DNA from: an uncultured Erythrobacter sp. | GTDB lineage: Bacteria > Pseudomonadota > Alphaproteobacteria > Sphingomonadales > Sphingomonadaceae | NCBI GenBank assembly: GCA_913055155.1 | Contig: CAJXJR010000010.1 | Location: 1-64,000, forward strand | Direction: 5' to 3' | DNA length: 64,000 nt | Shown: piece after piece, positions 43,067-52,195 of the stretch | How the letters are laid out: each line of letters starts with the position of its first letter | Numbering within the stretch: position 1 is the stretch's first letter | Position numbers and translations under genes: made by a program | The notes under the pieces: generated by a model | The model's input: only the letters and a program-made list of their open reading frames with translations | Told to the model about the DNA's origin: nothing | The model's database searches: none

Positions 43067-44125
43067 ATGACAAAGATGGACGCCCCCTCGCCGACCAAAC
43101 CCGCCTACATCGACCTCGATGCCCCCGAAGCCGGCAACGGCAAGGCGGTGGAAGTCGGCCCCGGCGTCCACTGGCTGCGCATGCCGCTGTTCGGGGGCGA
43201 CTTCGTGATCAATTGTTGGGCGCTGGAAGACAGCGACGAATGGGCGATCGTCGACACGGGCCTGAAGTCGCAGCAATGCGAAGCGGCCTGGGCCATCGCT
43301 GCCGAGGAGCTGTTGGATAGCCGCCGGATCGGCCGCGTCTTCGCCACCCACATGCACCCCGATCACGCCGGCATGGCTGGCTGGCTGACGCGGCTGCATG
43401 GCGGCACGCTGCACATGACCCGGCTCGAATATCTCACCTTTCTGATGTTCGAGGCAGGTGGCGAAGCAGCGGTGCAGGAAGAGCGCGAATTCCACCGCAA
43501 GGGTGGCATGCCCGAAGACTGGTTTGCCGATTTCCGAGCCCGGTCCGCCAATTTCGCCAATGTCATCTCCGAAGTTCCCCGCGCCTATCGTCCGATGCAG
43601 GACGGCGATCGCATCGCCATCGGCGGGCGAGAATGGCAGGTCGTGGTCGGCCACGGGCATTCACCCGAGCATGCCTGCCTGTGGAATCGCCAGGACCGGC
43701 TGCTGATCAGCGGCGACCAGATCCTTCCGGAAATCTCGTCCAACGTATCGGTCGTGGCTCACGAGCCGGATGGCGATCCGCTGAGCGACTGGATCACCTC
43801 GCTGGCGCGCATCAAGGCCGTGGTGAGCGACGACGTGCTGGTGCTGCCCGCGCATGGCCAGCCCTTCCACGGCCTGCACAACCGGATCGATGCGCTGCTG
43901 GCAGGACACGAACGCAAGCTGGACAGACTGGCTGGCGCGCTGGGAGCCGCTCCAAGGCCTGCGACCGACTTCTATTCGGTGCTGTTCCGCAATGTCGAAG
44001 ATAGCTTCTGGAGTCGCAGCCTGGCCCTGGGAGAAGCGCTGTCGCACCTCGCCTGCCTGCGCCAGCGCGGCATCGCCGTCAGCGGCGAGGATACCGAAGG
44101 GGTGATCCGCTGGGCGAAGGCCTGA
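43067..44125 (+). CDS. Metallo-beta-lactamase-fold hydrolase
   Basis: 352 residues with the metal motif THMHPDHAGMAGWL (HxHxDH), a second His in VVGHGHSPEHACLW, the bridging Asp in LLISGDQILPEIS and the last His in VLPAHGQPFHGL, then a helical C-terminal domain that often carries a winged helix (HLACLRQRGIAVSGED). This is the glyoxalase II/LACTB2-like group, probably a thioester or lactone hydrolase. The ATG at 43067 is chosen over two close upstream Met codons. No signal peptide. Confidence 0.85.
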   Translation: MTKMDAPSPTKPAYIDLDAPEAGNGKAVEVGPGVHWLRMPLFGGDFVINCWALEDSDEWAIVDTGLKSQQCEAAWAIAAEELLDSRRIGRVFATHMHPDHAGMAGWLTRLHGGTLHMTRLEYLTFLMFEAGGEAAVQEEREFHRKGGMPEDWFADFRARSANFANVISEVPRAYRPMQDGDRIAIGGREWQVVVGHGHSPEHACLWNRQDRLLISGDQILPEISSNVSVVAHEPDGDPLSDWITSLARIKAVVSDDVLVLPAHGQPFHGLHNRIDALLAGHERKLDRLAGALGAAPRPATDFYSVLFRNVEDSFWSRSLALGEALSHLACLRQRGIAVSGEDTEGVIRWAKA

Positions 44126-44135
44126 GGCCAGGCCG

Positions 44136-45383
44136 CTAGTCGACCTTGCCGAACACGCCCTGTTCGCGCAGCCGTTCGAAATCCCCGGCGCTGAAACCCA
44201 GCATCTCGCGGCAGATCATCTCGGTGTGCTCGCCCAATCCGGGCGCGGGGAACATGCGCCCTGGCGTCTTCGTCAGTTCGACGGGCGTGCGCTCGTGATC
44301 GAAGGTGCCGATCACCTTGTGCTCCACGGGCCGGAAATGACGGCGATGGGCGATCTGCGGATCGCGGTCCATCACGTCCGCAATATGTTGCACGGCGCCG
44401 GCGGGCACGCCTGCCGCCTGCAGTTCCATCATCGTGTCGTAGCGATCCCGCACGCGGGTGTAATCGGCAACGATTGCCTCCAGTTCGTCCTCGTTAGCCT
44501 TGCGTGCGGCCAAGGTGGCGAAGCGTTCGTCGCGCGCCAGCTCGGGCCGGTCCATCATCTGGCACAGGCTGGCGAACTGCGCGTCGGTCTCCACCGCGAT
44601 CGCAATCCACATGTCCTCGCCGCTGGCCGGAAAAACGCCATGCGGGCTCATCCGGGGGGAGCGGTTGCCGGTGCGCGGAAGGCGCTCGTCCTCGCCCGCA
44701 TCGCGGCGGTGCTGCGCTTCCAGGATATAGGGCAGCATCTGCTGGCCCAGCGCCTCCACCATGGCAGCGTCGATGCGGCAGCCCTCACCCGTCCGGTCAC
44801 GGTTTTCCAGCGCTGCGATCACGGCGGTCGCCAGCAGGAAAGGCGTTACGCTGTCGCCATAGGTAAGCCCTGGCAGGTTCGGCGGACGATCCGCTTCGCC
44901 GGTCATGAACACGCGGCCCGACCAGGCGCTGCCGCTGACTTCGGAACCGCCTAGCGAGCCGAGCGGCCCGGTCTGGCCGAAAATGCTGCCGCTGGCCATG
45001 ATGATCGAAGGCTTGCGCGCCCGCAGCGCGTCCCAGCCGACGCCCAGCTTGTCCATCGTGCCCGGCGAGAAGTTTTCCAGCACCAGATCCGCCCAGTCGA
45101 TGATGGCATCCACCACCTCGCGCGAGGCAGGGTTGCGCATGTCCAGCGTCAGGCTGAACTTGGAGGTGGCGAGGTTGGCGAACCACGGATTGTCGTTAGG
45201 CGGCGCAACGGGAACGTTCTTCACCGGGCGCGACATGCGTTCCAGGCTGGCGCGGCCGGGGTTTTCGATCTTGAGCATGTCGGCGCCCAGGTCGCCCAGC
45301 ATCTTGGCGCAGGTGTTGCCCACCACTGCCCAAGAGAAATCCATCACCTTTACGCCGGCGAGCGGAAGCTTGCTGTCGCTCAT
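44136..45383 (-). CDS. Type III CoA-transferase (CaiB/BaiF family), subunit 1 of first tandem pair
   Basis: 415 residues. Motifs: VKVMDFSWAVVGNTCAKMLGDLGAD, VLENFSPGTMDKLGVGW, MASGSIFGQTGPLG, and the Asp candidate in LTYGDSVTPF. Its ATG overlaps the stop of the upstream transferase (ATGA), with GGAGAGG ahead. Tandem CaiB pairs resemble heteromeric transferases such as BbsEF and SmtAB. Closest relative here is 49829-51046 (shared DFSWxVVGN, ASGSIFGQTGPL, LYGDSxxPF, ARKANEDxL). Confidence 0.88.
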   Translation of the reverse strand: MSDSKLPLAGVKVMDFSWAVVGNTCAKMLGDLGADMLKIENPGRASLERMSRPVKNVPVAPPNDNPWFANLATSKFSLTLDMRNPASREVVDAIIDWADLVLENFSPGTMDKLGVGWDALRARKPSIIMASGSIFGQTGPLGSLGGSEVSGSAWSGRVFMTGEADRPPNLPGLTYGDSVTPFLLATAVIAALENRDRTGEGCRIDAAMVEALGQQMLPYILEAQHRRDAGEDERLPRTGNRSPRMSPHGVFPASGEDMWIAIAVETDAQFASLCQMMDRPELARDERFATLAARKANEDELEAIVADYTRVRDRYDTMMELQAAGVPAGAVQHIADVMDRDPQIAHRRHFRPVEHKVIGTFDHERTPVELTKTPGRMFPAPGLGEHTEMICREMLGFSAGDFERLREQGVFGKVD

Positions 45384-46516
45384 CGCACCTCTCCTTCGCT
45401 GGCGATTGCTGCGATATCGGCAAGGCTGCTGACTGCCACCGGCGCACCCGGCAGGTTGACGCGGGTCTGGTCCATCTTGTCGGTCTTCACAAAGAATTCG
45501 GGAAACACCGAAGGCCCGTCTCCCTCGCGCTTCTGCAGGAAGCCGCGATCGGCCAGATGTTCGTCATCCAGTAGGTGGCGCGGTTCGTTCACCGGCAGAA
45601 TACCGGTGTCGATAGTCAGGGCCTTTTCGATCACTTCTTCGCGCTCGCGCGTTTCGAGGAAATCCGAAAGCGCTGGCAGCCACTTCGCCACAAGCTCAGG
45701 GTCAGGCCGGAAGGGGTTGGCCTCCACCCCCTCGATCGGGTTGGGGAAGCCCTCTTCCTTCATCCACATGGCTGCCGCCTTCTGCCCTGGCGAGCCCGGC
45801 GCCATCAGCGATGCGACCGCATGGCCTTCCTTAAGGTCCCAGATGCCGCGCGTGGGACCGCGCCCGGAATCCATCATGATGCCGATGCGGCCGCGCTCGT
45901 TCTTGTCGAACTGATATTGCATGGAAGAAATGGTGTTGCGGATCTGCGCGACTTCCTGGGCGGATACGTCTACCTGCTGTCCCTCTCCGGTCAGCCGCGC
46001 ATGTCGCAGGGCAGCCATACCGCCCGCTGCCGCCACCATGGCTGCGTGGTAGAACAACGCATCGCCCGCTTCCTTGACCGGTGCCCGGTCGGGATAACCG
46101 CTCATCGAGAGCGAACCGCTCATCGCCGAAACCACCAGTTCGCTGCCCAGCAAATTGGCGTAGGGGCCGGTCTGGCCGAACGGGGTTATAGACACGGTGA
46201 CAAGCCGCGGGTTCGCGGCAAGCAGCGCCTCATGGCCCAAGCCAAGTTCGTCCATGTGCCCCGGCGTGAAGCTTTCGATCACCATTGCGCTGCCCGCGAT
46301 CAGTTCGCGCAGCAGCGGCAGGCCATCGCCTTCGTAGTCTATGGCAACGCAATGCTTGTCCGCCTGACCGATCGACCAGTCCTCGCCAGTGTCCGCGCCG
46401 GGCAGGTCCACCCGGATCACCTCGGCACCAAGCGAGGCGAGGAAACGACCGCAATCCCACCCCTCGCGCGTGGTCAGATCGACGATGCGCACCGATTCCA
46501 GAAGCGTGCTTTTCAT
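45380..46516 (-). CDS. Type III CoA-transferase (CaiB/BaiF family), subunit 2 of first tandem pair
   Basis: 378 residues, start supported by AGGGGAAGG. Motifs: VRIVDLTTREGWDCGRFLASLGAEVIRV-type N-terminus, VIESFTPGHMDELGLGH, VSITPFGQTGPYA, SGYPDRAPVKEAGDALFYHAA (Asp in the catalytic region) and GQQVDVSAQEVAQIRN. Divergent from the acyl-CoA synthetase gene across a 202-bp gap. It probably forms an alpha-beta complex with the product of the overlapping gene. The counterpart in the second pair is 51043-52086. Confidence 0.87.
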   Translation of the reverse strand: MKSTLLESVRIVDLTTREGWDCGRFLASLGAEVIRVDLPGADTGEDWSIGQADKHCVAIDYEGDGLPLLRELIAGSAMVIESFTPGHMDELGLGHEALLAANPRLVTVSITPFGQTGPYANLLGSELVVSAMSGSLSMSGYPDRAPVKEAGDALFYHAAMVAAAGGMAALRHARLTGEGQQVDVSAQEVAQIRNTISSMQYQFDKNERGRIGIMMDSGRGPTRGIWDLKEGHAVASLMAPGSPGQKAAAMWMKEEGFPNPIEGVEANPFRPDPELVAKWLPALSDFLETREREEVIEKALTIDTGILPVNEPRHLLDDEHLADRGFLQKREGDGPSVFPEFFVKTDKMDQTRVNLPGAPVAVSSLADIAAIASEGEVR

Positions 46517-46718
46517 TGGCCTTCCCCTGGCAGCGAGCCTTTTCCCAAACTCCAGACCCTCCCGTATGATACTCTATGCGCCCGCGATAGGTTTACCTCA
46601 AGGCGTTTGCAACAGCCGTTGACGATACAAAACATACTTGTCGGTACGGTAATAATGCCCCACCATCAGCAGCAGGCCACAGCAATGGTGGCAACGATTT
46701 CCAGGTAGAGGCAAGACC

Positions 46719-48458
46719 ATGGCTTATCCCGACGATCCCCTGTTCCCCCGCCTGCTCGACATGCTGGAAGCGGTGGCAGCGCGGCAGCCCGATGCGCCCG
46801 CGCTGGTCCACCTTGCCCATCCCGACGATACCGATCCGCGCGTGGTCACCTTCGGTGAACTGGTGCGACAGATCCACGCTCTGGCATCCAGCCTGCGTGA
46901 TGCCGGCGTGGAGCCAGCCGATTCGGTCGCCATCCTTTCCCCGACCACGCCCGATACCCTGATCGCCTTTGTCGCGGCGGCCACGGTGGCCAGCGCCTTC
47001 CCCGTCAACCCGCTGCTGACGCCGCAAGCACTGGCGCAACAGTTATCGCTGGCGCGCTCCACCGCTGTCGTCGTGCACGGCCCTGATGCCCTGATGCCCG
47101 TACGCGACAAGCTGCTCGCGACGCTGCAGCATGCCAATCCGGTTCGCACCGTGGTGGAAATCGACACCGCGAACGCGGCCGAGACGCCCTGGCCCGATAC
47201 CATCAGGCAGCTTGCGTGGCGCGACCTGGTCAGCGGCACGGCAAGCGTGCCCGCAACCGCCCCTGAACCGCGCCGCGTCGCCGCGTTGTTCCACACCGGC
47301 GGGACTTCGGGCAATCCCAAGCTGGCCGAACTCGGCGAAAGTGCGCTGGCCGCCGGTCCGCAACTGGCCGCTGTCGCCTGCAACTGGCTAGCGGATGATC
47401 GCGTACTCAGCCTGCTGCCGCATTTCCATGTCGGCGGCACGCTGTGCATCGGTCTTGCCGCGCTATCTGTGGGCGCCAGTGTCTATTCCTGCGGCGTGCT
47501 GGGCGGGCGCGATCCGGCGCTGATCGAGAACCTGTGGGAAATCTGTTACCAGCACAGGATAACCTTGCCGACCATGGTGCCGACCAGCTGGTCTGCCGTG
47601 CTTGACACCGCAACCGGCCCTGCCCCGCCATCCCTGCGCGGCGTGATGACCGGCGGCGCAGCCGCGCCGGTCGATGTCGTCCAGCGCGTGGAGCGCTATA
47701 CCTTCCTGCCGATGAGCCAAGTGTTCGGCATGACCGAGCTTTCTGGCATCTGCACCGCGCAGCCGGTGGACGGCACGTTCCGCCCACATGCCGTGGGCTA
47801 TGCGCCTGCCGGGATGGAACTCGAGTTGGAGCCGGTCGGGAACGGCCTGAGCGAGGTGAAGCTGAAAGGGCCCAACATGTTCCTTGGTTATCGCACGGCA
47901 GAGGGCCGCGTTGGTGAACTAGGCGAATGGCTGCGAAGCGGAGACCTGGGCATGTACGACGAAGAAGGCCAGCTATGCCTGCTGGGTCGTTCGAAGGATG
48001 TCATCATCCGCAGCGGCCACAATATCGACCCGCTGACGATTGAGGAGCCAGCCTACGCACACCCCGGCGTTGCCGAGGCCGTGGCCGTGGGTTTCCCCGA
48101 TGCCTATGCCGGGGACGTGCCGGTGCTGTTTGTGGTACCCGCCGGTGACGACGACCTGTCGGGCCTGGAAGAGTTGCTGGCAGAGACGATCCTCGAACCC
48201 CCTGCCCGGCCCAAGCGCATCATCCCCATCGACGCCCTGCCGCTTACCCCGGTCGGCAAGGTGGAGCGGTACAAGCTGCGCCAGCGCGCGGCGGAAATCT
48301 GCACCGAGGAATTGCTGGAAGACATGCGGCCTGCCAGCATCGCATGCAGCGACCCCGCCGCCCGCGCGATCACGCTGGAATGGGCAGATGGCACAGATGA
48401 TGCCGCGAAGGCCGAGGCCTCGAAAAGGCTGCAGCAAGTTGGCTTACACCTTGTCTGA
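46719..48458 (+). CDS. Acyl-CoA synthetase (AMP-forming)
   Basis: 579 residues of the ANL superfamily. The P-loop-like motif is ALFHTGGTSGNPKLAELG; further motifs are LLPHFHVGGTLCIG, the A5-like QVFGMTELSG, LRSGDLGMYDEEG, GRSKDVIIRSGHNIDP and the C-terminal catalytic Lys in LTPVGKVERYKL. It activates a carboxylate to its CoA thioester. AGAGGCAAG precedes the ATG. The stop codon overlaps a LacI-like palindrome ahead of the P450 gene, so the two may be in one operon with an internal control point. The specificity pocket cannot be read by eye. Confidence 0.9.
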   Translation: MAYPDDPLFPRLLDMLEAVAARQPDAPALVHLAHPDDTDPRVVTFGELVRQIHALASSLRDAGVEPADSVAILSPTTPDTLIAFVAAATVASAFPVNPLLTPQALAQQLSLARSTAVVVHGPDALMPVRDKLLATLQHANPVRTVVEIDTANAAETPWPDTIRQLAWRDLVSGTASVPATAPEPRRVAALFHTGGTSGNPKLAELGESALAAGPQLAAVACNWLADDRVLSLLPHFHVGGTLCIGLAALSVGASVYSCGVLGGRDPALIENLWEICYQHRITLPTMVPTSWSAVLDTATGPAPPSLRGVMTGGAAAPVDVVQRVERYTFLPMSQVFGMTELSGICTAQPVDGTFRPHAVGYAPAGMELELEPVGNGLSEVKLKGPNMFLGYRTAEGRVGELGEWLRSGDLGMYDEEGQLCLLGRSKDVIIRSGHNIDPLTIEEPAYAHPGVAEAVAVGFPDAYAGDVPVLFVVPAGDDDLSGLEELLAETILEPPARPKRIIPIDALPLTPVGKVERYKLRQRAAEICTEELLEDMRPASIACSDPAARAITLEWADGTDDAAKAEASKRLQQVGLHLV

Positions 48459-48469
48459 AACCGATTTCA
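48456..48469. promoter_or_regulatory. LacI-type operator-like palindrome TGAAACCGATTTCA
   Basis: Perfect match to the LacI-family half-site pattern TGNAANCG-NTTNCA. It starts at the synthetase stop codon, 32 bp before the P450 start. One of five such sites in the right half of the window. Confidence 0.6.
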
Positions 48470-48500
48470 CAAATAGACCGGGGACGAAGGAGATTTGATC

Positions 48501-49694
48501 ATGGCTACCAACCCGGCCCCTCACGAATACGATTGCTTTGTCAAGGAGACCTTCGACAGCCCGCACGAGGAATTCGCCCGTCTACGCAAGGAATGCCCGG
48601 TTGCGCACAGCAACGATTTCGGCGGGTTCTGGATCGCCACGCGCTACGACGACGTGGTGCAGATGCTAGAGGACGGTGACAACTACATCACCTCCGTGCG
48701 CAACATCGTTCCCGCAAGCTCCAGCACCGCCCGTACCCCGCCGCTGCATTTCGATCCCCCGCAGCACACGCCCTATCGCAAGGCACTGGAACGCGCACTC
48801 AGTCGCGGGCGGATTTCCTCGCTCGTCCCCTCGATCCACAAGCACTCTAACGAGTTGATCGATGCCTTCATCGAGCGTGGCGAGGGCGATTTCGTGGAGC
48901 ACGTAGGCAGCTGGTTGCCCACCCTCGTGTTCGGCGACTGGATGGGCCTGAAGGAAGAGCAGACCAAGCACCTCTGGTGGCTTGCCCGCACCTACATCCG
49001 CGCCTGGGTGAATTGGGACAAGGACCGGGTGATGGAGATGCTCGACGGCATGTTCGAGATGGCCAGGGAAGTCGTCGCCGACCGCCGCGCCAATCCGCGC
49101 GATCCCAATGTCGACCCTACCTCCTCGCTGCTGGCTACAGTGCTGGATGACGGCAGCAAGATTCCCGATAACCTGCTCGAGAGCTGCACCCGGCAGGTAC
49201 TGATCATCGGCCTGACCGCGCCGCCCATGGTCTTCAGTTCGATGGCGATTTACCTGTCGCGCAATCCGGAGCTTTACGCCAAGCTGCACGCCGATCCCTC
49301 GCTCGCGCCCGATGCAATGGAGGAATTCCTCCGCCTGTTCACACCCTATCGCGGCTTTGCCCGCACCTCGAAGAAGCCCGTCGACTGGTATGGCCGCACG
49401 ATCCAGCCGGGAGAGCCGATCTGCCTTGCCTTCGCCTCCGCCAATCGCGACGAGACGAAGTTCGAGGATCCGCACGAGTTCAAGCTGAAGCGCCCCAACA
49501 TCAACGATCACGTCGCCTTCGGTCTGGGCGCCCATCGCTGCGTCGGCATGCCAGTTGCACGCCTGCAGATGGGCATTGCCCTGCAGACGCTGCTCAAGAA
49601 GGTGAAGAAGATCGAACCAGCAGGTGAGATCGTCATGAGTGGCATGCCAGAGCTTGGCCCGGTCACGGCGCCGATCCGTGTAACCCCGGCCTGA
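48501..49694 (+). CDS. Cytochrome P450, 'PYRGFAR' subgroup
   Basis: 397 residues, ATG behind AAGGAG. K-helix ExxR in EEFLRLFTPYRGFAR; heme loop FGLGAHRCVG; C-terminus ends IRVTPA. The I-helix region reads IIGLTAPPMVFSSM, lacking the acid-alcohol pair (AGxD/ET) normally used for O2 activation. It shares RNIVPxxxSTARxPPLHxDPPQ with the P450 at 58457 and PYRGFAR with that at 63533. Soluble, needs a ferredoxin system that is not encoded here. Substrate unknown. Confidence 0.92.
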   Translation: MATNPAPHEYDCFVKETFDSPHEEFARLRKECPVAHSNDFGGFWIATRYDDVVQMLEDGDNYITSVRNIVPASSSTARTPPLHFDPPQHTPYRKALERALSRGRISSLVPSIHKHSNELIDAFIERGEGDFVEHVGSWLPTLVFGDWMGLKEEQTKHLWWLARTYIRAWVNWDKDRVMEMLDGMFEMAREVVADRRANPRDPNVDPTSSLLATVLDDGSKIPDNLLESCTRQVLIIGLTAPPMVFSSMAIYLSRNPELYAKLHADPSLAPDAMEEFLRLFTPYRGFARTSKKPVDWYGRTIQPGEPICLAFASANRDETKFEDPHEFKLKRPNINDHVAFGLGAHRCVGMPVARLQMGIALQTLLKKVKKIEPAGEIVMSGMPELGPVTAPIRVTPA

Positions 49695-49702
49695 CCGACC
49701 GG

Positions 49703-49761
49703 GCGCGCTACGGCGCACGGCTGCCGGCCCAGGGGGCGTCGAAGCCGTGCGTCCGGCGCGC
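49703..49761. terminator. Long GC-rich hairpin between convergent P450 and CoA-transferase genes
   Basis: GCGCGC (49703-49708) pairs with GCGCGC (49756-49761), CGG with CCG, and CGCACGGCT (49714-49722) with AGCCGTGCG (49743-49751), around a 20-base loop. It lies 9 bp past the P450 stop in a 134-bp convergent gap. Likely a bidirectional terminator, although there is no T-tract. Confidence 0.6.
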
Positions 49762-49828
49762 GCGATCCAGGACTTGCAGGCGTGGCCTTGCCGAGAGCCC
49801 TGCCCGACCCTGAAGACGGCGCGATCCG

Positions 49829-51046
49829 CTAGCGGAACGTTCCTGCCGCCTCCAGCGCGTCGATCTCGGCATCGCTCATTCCCAGGATGTCCTTGCAGAC
49901 CGAGCGGTTGTGCTCGCCCAGCAGCGGCGCGCGGAACATCACCTGGCTGTCGGCCCGTTCCAGCGTGATCGGAGAACGCTGGTGACCGAAGTCGCCCAAC
50001 ACCGGGTGATGCAGGTCAGTCAGGAAGCCACGTTCACGCAGCTGCGGATCGCGCTCGACAATGTCCGAATTGGTCTGCACCGCCCCCGCCGCCACGCCCT
50101 GTTCCTGCAGTTGCGCCATCAGTGCGCGGGCGTCGTGCGGTCGGGTGAGGTCACCGATCATTGCATCGAGGGCATCCTCATTGGCCTTGCGCGCGGCCAG
50201 TGTGGCAAAGCGGGCATCGTGCGCCAGCTCGGGCTGCCCCAGCGCGGTGCAAAGCGCCGCCCATTCCGCATCGCTCCACACCTCGATGGCGATCCACCGG
50301 TCTTCGCCAGCTGCCGGGTAGACATTGTGCGGTGCCGTATCCGGGTGGCGATTGCCGGTGCGCCAGCAGGCCTGGTCACCCTGCAGCACCCGATCGATCA
50401 GCGGCCACATCTGGTGCGCGATCACTTCCTGCATCGAGCCATCGATGCGGCAGCCCTTCCCCGTCCGGTCGCGCTCTCGCAGCGCGGCCAGCATGGCAGA
50501 GGCGATGAAGAACGGCAGCAGGCTGTCACCATAAAGGTGCGAGGGGATCAGCGGCGGACCGTCGGGATATCCGCTGGCGTCGATACGCCCCGCCCGGGCC
50601 GCGCCGGTAGCATCGACGCCCGGCAACCTGGCCAGCGGCCCGGTTTGGCCGAAGATGCTGCCGCTGGCCATGATGATGCCGGGATTGATGGCCTTCAGCG
50701 CCTCGTAGCCGAAGCCCATCCGCTCGATCGTGCCGGGGGAGAAATTCTCCATCACGACGTCGGCATCGCGGATCAGGTCGAACACGATCTTGCGACCTTC
50801 CTCCGTTTTCAGGTTCGCGGTCACGCTTTTCTTGGAGCTGGCGATATGAGCAAACCAGTGCTTGTTGTCGGGCGACGTCGGATCTTCGGTTGGAATGATC
50901 GGCCTACTGCGTTCGCCCGAGCGCCTTTGCCAACCTTCGATTTTTATCACCTCTGCCCCGAAATCGCCCAGCAGTTTGGTGGTGACGTTGCCCACCACCA
51001 CCCAGGAGAAATCGACGACGCGAAGACCTGCAAGCGGACCGCTCAT
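49829..51046 (-). CDS. Type III CoA-transferase (CaiB/BaiF family), subunit 1 of second tandem pair
   Basis: 405 residues. Motifs: LRVVDFSWVVVGNVTTKLLGDFGAEVIKI-type start, VMENFSPGTIERMGFGY, ASGSIFGQTGPLA, and Asp in SHLYGDSLLPFF. AGGAAGAGG precedes the ATG, which overlaps the stop of the next upstream gene. Paralogous to 44136-45383; each pair therefore consists of one 'DFSWxVVGN' and one 'FASLGAxVIRxD'-type subunit, and the pair has been duplicated within ~6 kb. Confidence 0.87.
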   Translation of the reverse strand: MSGPLAGLRVVDFSWVVVGNVTTKLLGDFGAEVIKIEGWQRRSGERSRPIIPTEDPTSPDNKHWFAHIASSKKSVTANLKTEEGRKIVFDLIRDADVVMENFSPGTIERMGFGYEALKAINPGIIMASGSIFGQTGPLARLPGVDATGAARAGRIDASGYPDGPPLIPSHLYGDSLLPFFIASAMLAALRERDRTGKGCRIDGSMQEVIAHQMWPLIDRVLQGDQACWRTGNRHPDTAPHNVYPAAGEDRWIAIEVWSDAEWAALCTALGQPELAHDARFATLAARKANEDALDAMIGDLTRPHDARALMAQLQEQGVAAGAVQTNSDIVERDPQLRERGFLTDLHHPVLGDFGHQRSPITLERADSQVMFRAPLLGEHNRSVCKDILGMSDAEIDALEAAGTFR

Positions 51047-52086
51047 GCGCCTCTTCCTGCGTCCTGCGTGATGGCGAGGTAGCGCCGCGGCATCTGCTGA
51101 CCTGCATGCTCCACGAAGAACTCACGCGCCGTCAGTTGCGGGTCTTCGGCCACTCCGCGAGGTCCTGTTACCGGCATGATCCGCACGTCGCGCGGCGCGG
51201 CCTGGGCGATCACATCCTTGACGCTGAGCGTGGCGAGAAACCGCTCTGCCGCAGCCAGGTCGCCGCTCTCGTAAACCTCGCCCGTGACCTCGGCGATCCA
51301 GTCGGCAAGGGCCCTTTCCAGCGGAGAGCCAGGTGGCGGCAGCTGGAAAAAGGCGTAGCCATCCGCCAGGGCCCAGACCGCGCGCGAGCCACCCCAGCCG
51401 AGGTCAATCGTCTGCCCCAGCCGCTGAGATGTCCGGCCACCGGCAAACTGGTGCTGCAGGATCCACAGCGTGTTGCGCCCGGCGCCCATTTCCTGCGCAG
51501 AGATATCGACCAGCTGGCCGCGTCCCGTCTGCTGCCGTTCGCGTTCGGCCAGCAGCGCCCCGAACACCCCGGCAGCGCAGGCATGGAAGAAGTTCGCCTC
51601 TCCCGGTTCGCGCACCGGTGGCCTGTCGGCATCGCCCATTTGCCACAGGTTGCTGGCCAGTGCGGACACCACCAGTTCGCTACCCCTGTAGTGGCGATAA
51701 GGGGCCTGCTGGCCAAAGGGGGTGATCGAAACCTGGATCAATCGCGGATTGACCGCACGCAGGTCGTCGAATCCCAAACCGAACTTCGCCAGGTGGCCCG
51801 GCAGGAAGGATTCCACCAGGATATCGCTCTTGGCGACGAGTTTGAGAAAGGCGTCGCGTGCGTCGCCCGTATAATCCAGATGCATCGACTGCTTGCCGAT
51901 ATTGCCGATCGCCCATCGGCGCTTGTCCTGCGCAGGTTCCGCGTCGATGCGGATGACCGCGGCACCCAGGCTCGCCATGAACTTGGCGCAATCATAGGCC
52001 TGCGGAAGAGCGATATCGACAACGCGCAAGTCTGAAAGCAGGCTGGCACGATGGTCCGGCGGCGGAGTGTTTGCTTGCGTTTTCAC
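51043..52086 (-). CDS. Type III CoA-transferase (CaiB/BaiF family), subunit 2 of second tandem pair
   Basis: 347 residues from a GTG at 52086 (GGGGATGGA upstream); the longer TTG frame from 52110 is less likely. Motifs: LRVVDIALPQAYDCAKFMASLGAAVI-type N-terminus, LVESFLPGHLAKFGLGF, VSITPFGQQAPY and GQLVDISAQEMGAGRN. In the region where the partner family has PVKEAGDALFYHA this protein has PVREPGEANFFHA, so Glu replaces the Asp that is catalytic in the family. It may be the non-catalytic subunit. Divergent from a DinB-like gene across a LacI-type palindrome. Confidence 0.82.
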   Translation of the reverse strand: MKTQANTPPPDHRASLLSDLRVVDIALPQAYDCAKFMASLGAAVIRIDAEPAQDKRRWAIGNIGKQSMHLDYTGDARDAFLKLVAKSDILVESFLPGHLAKFGLGFDDLRAVNPRLIQVSITPFGQQAPYRHYRGSELVVSALASNLWQMGDADRPPVREPGEANFFHACAAGVFGALLAERERQQTGRGQLVDISAQEMGAGRNTLWILQHQFAGGRTSQRLGQTIDLGWGGSRAVWALADGYAFFQLPPPGSPLERALADWIAEVTGEVYESGDLAAAERFLATLSVKDVIAQAAPRDVRIMPVTGPRGVAEDPQLTAREFFVEHAGQQMPRRYLAITQDAGRGA

Positions 52087-52114
52087 TCCATCCCCATATG
52101 ACACGAGCAAATTG

Positions 52115-52128
52115 TGGAAGCCGTTTCA
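52115..52128. promoter_or_regulatory. LacI-type operator-like palindrome TGGAAGCCGTTTCA
   Basis: One mismatch from TGNAANCGNTTNCA, in the divergent gap between the second CoA-transferase pair and the DinB-like gene. CATATG hexamers (52096 and 52127) flank it. Confidence 0.5.
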
Positions 52129-52195
52129 TATGAAGGCCGATTTGGTCTGTCAATCGAAGCAGGGCGACCAGACGCAAAGTGAGGAAGGCAGGCAC

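Noticed and set aside
43067-44125. Metallo-beta-lactamase resistance gene
   Set aside because: No signal peptide, and a helical C-terminal extension of the LACTB2/glyoxalase II type; a metabolic hydrolase is more likely.
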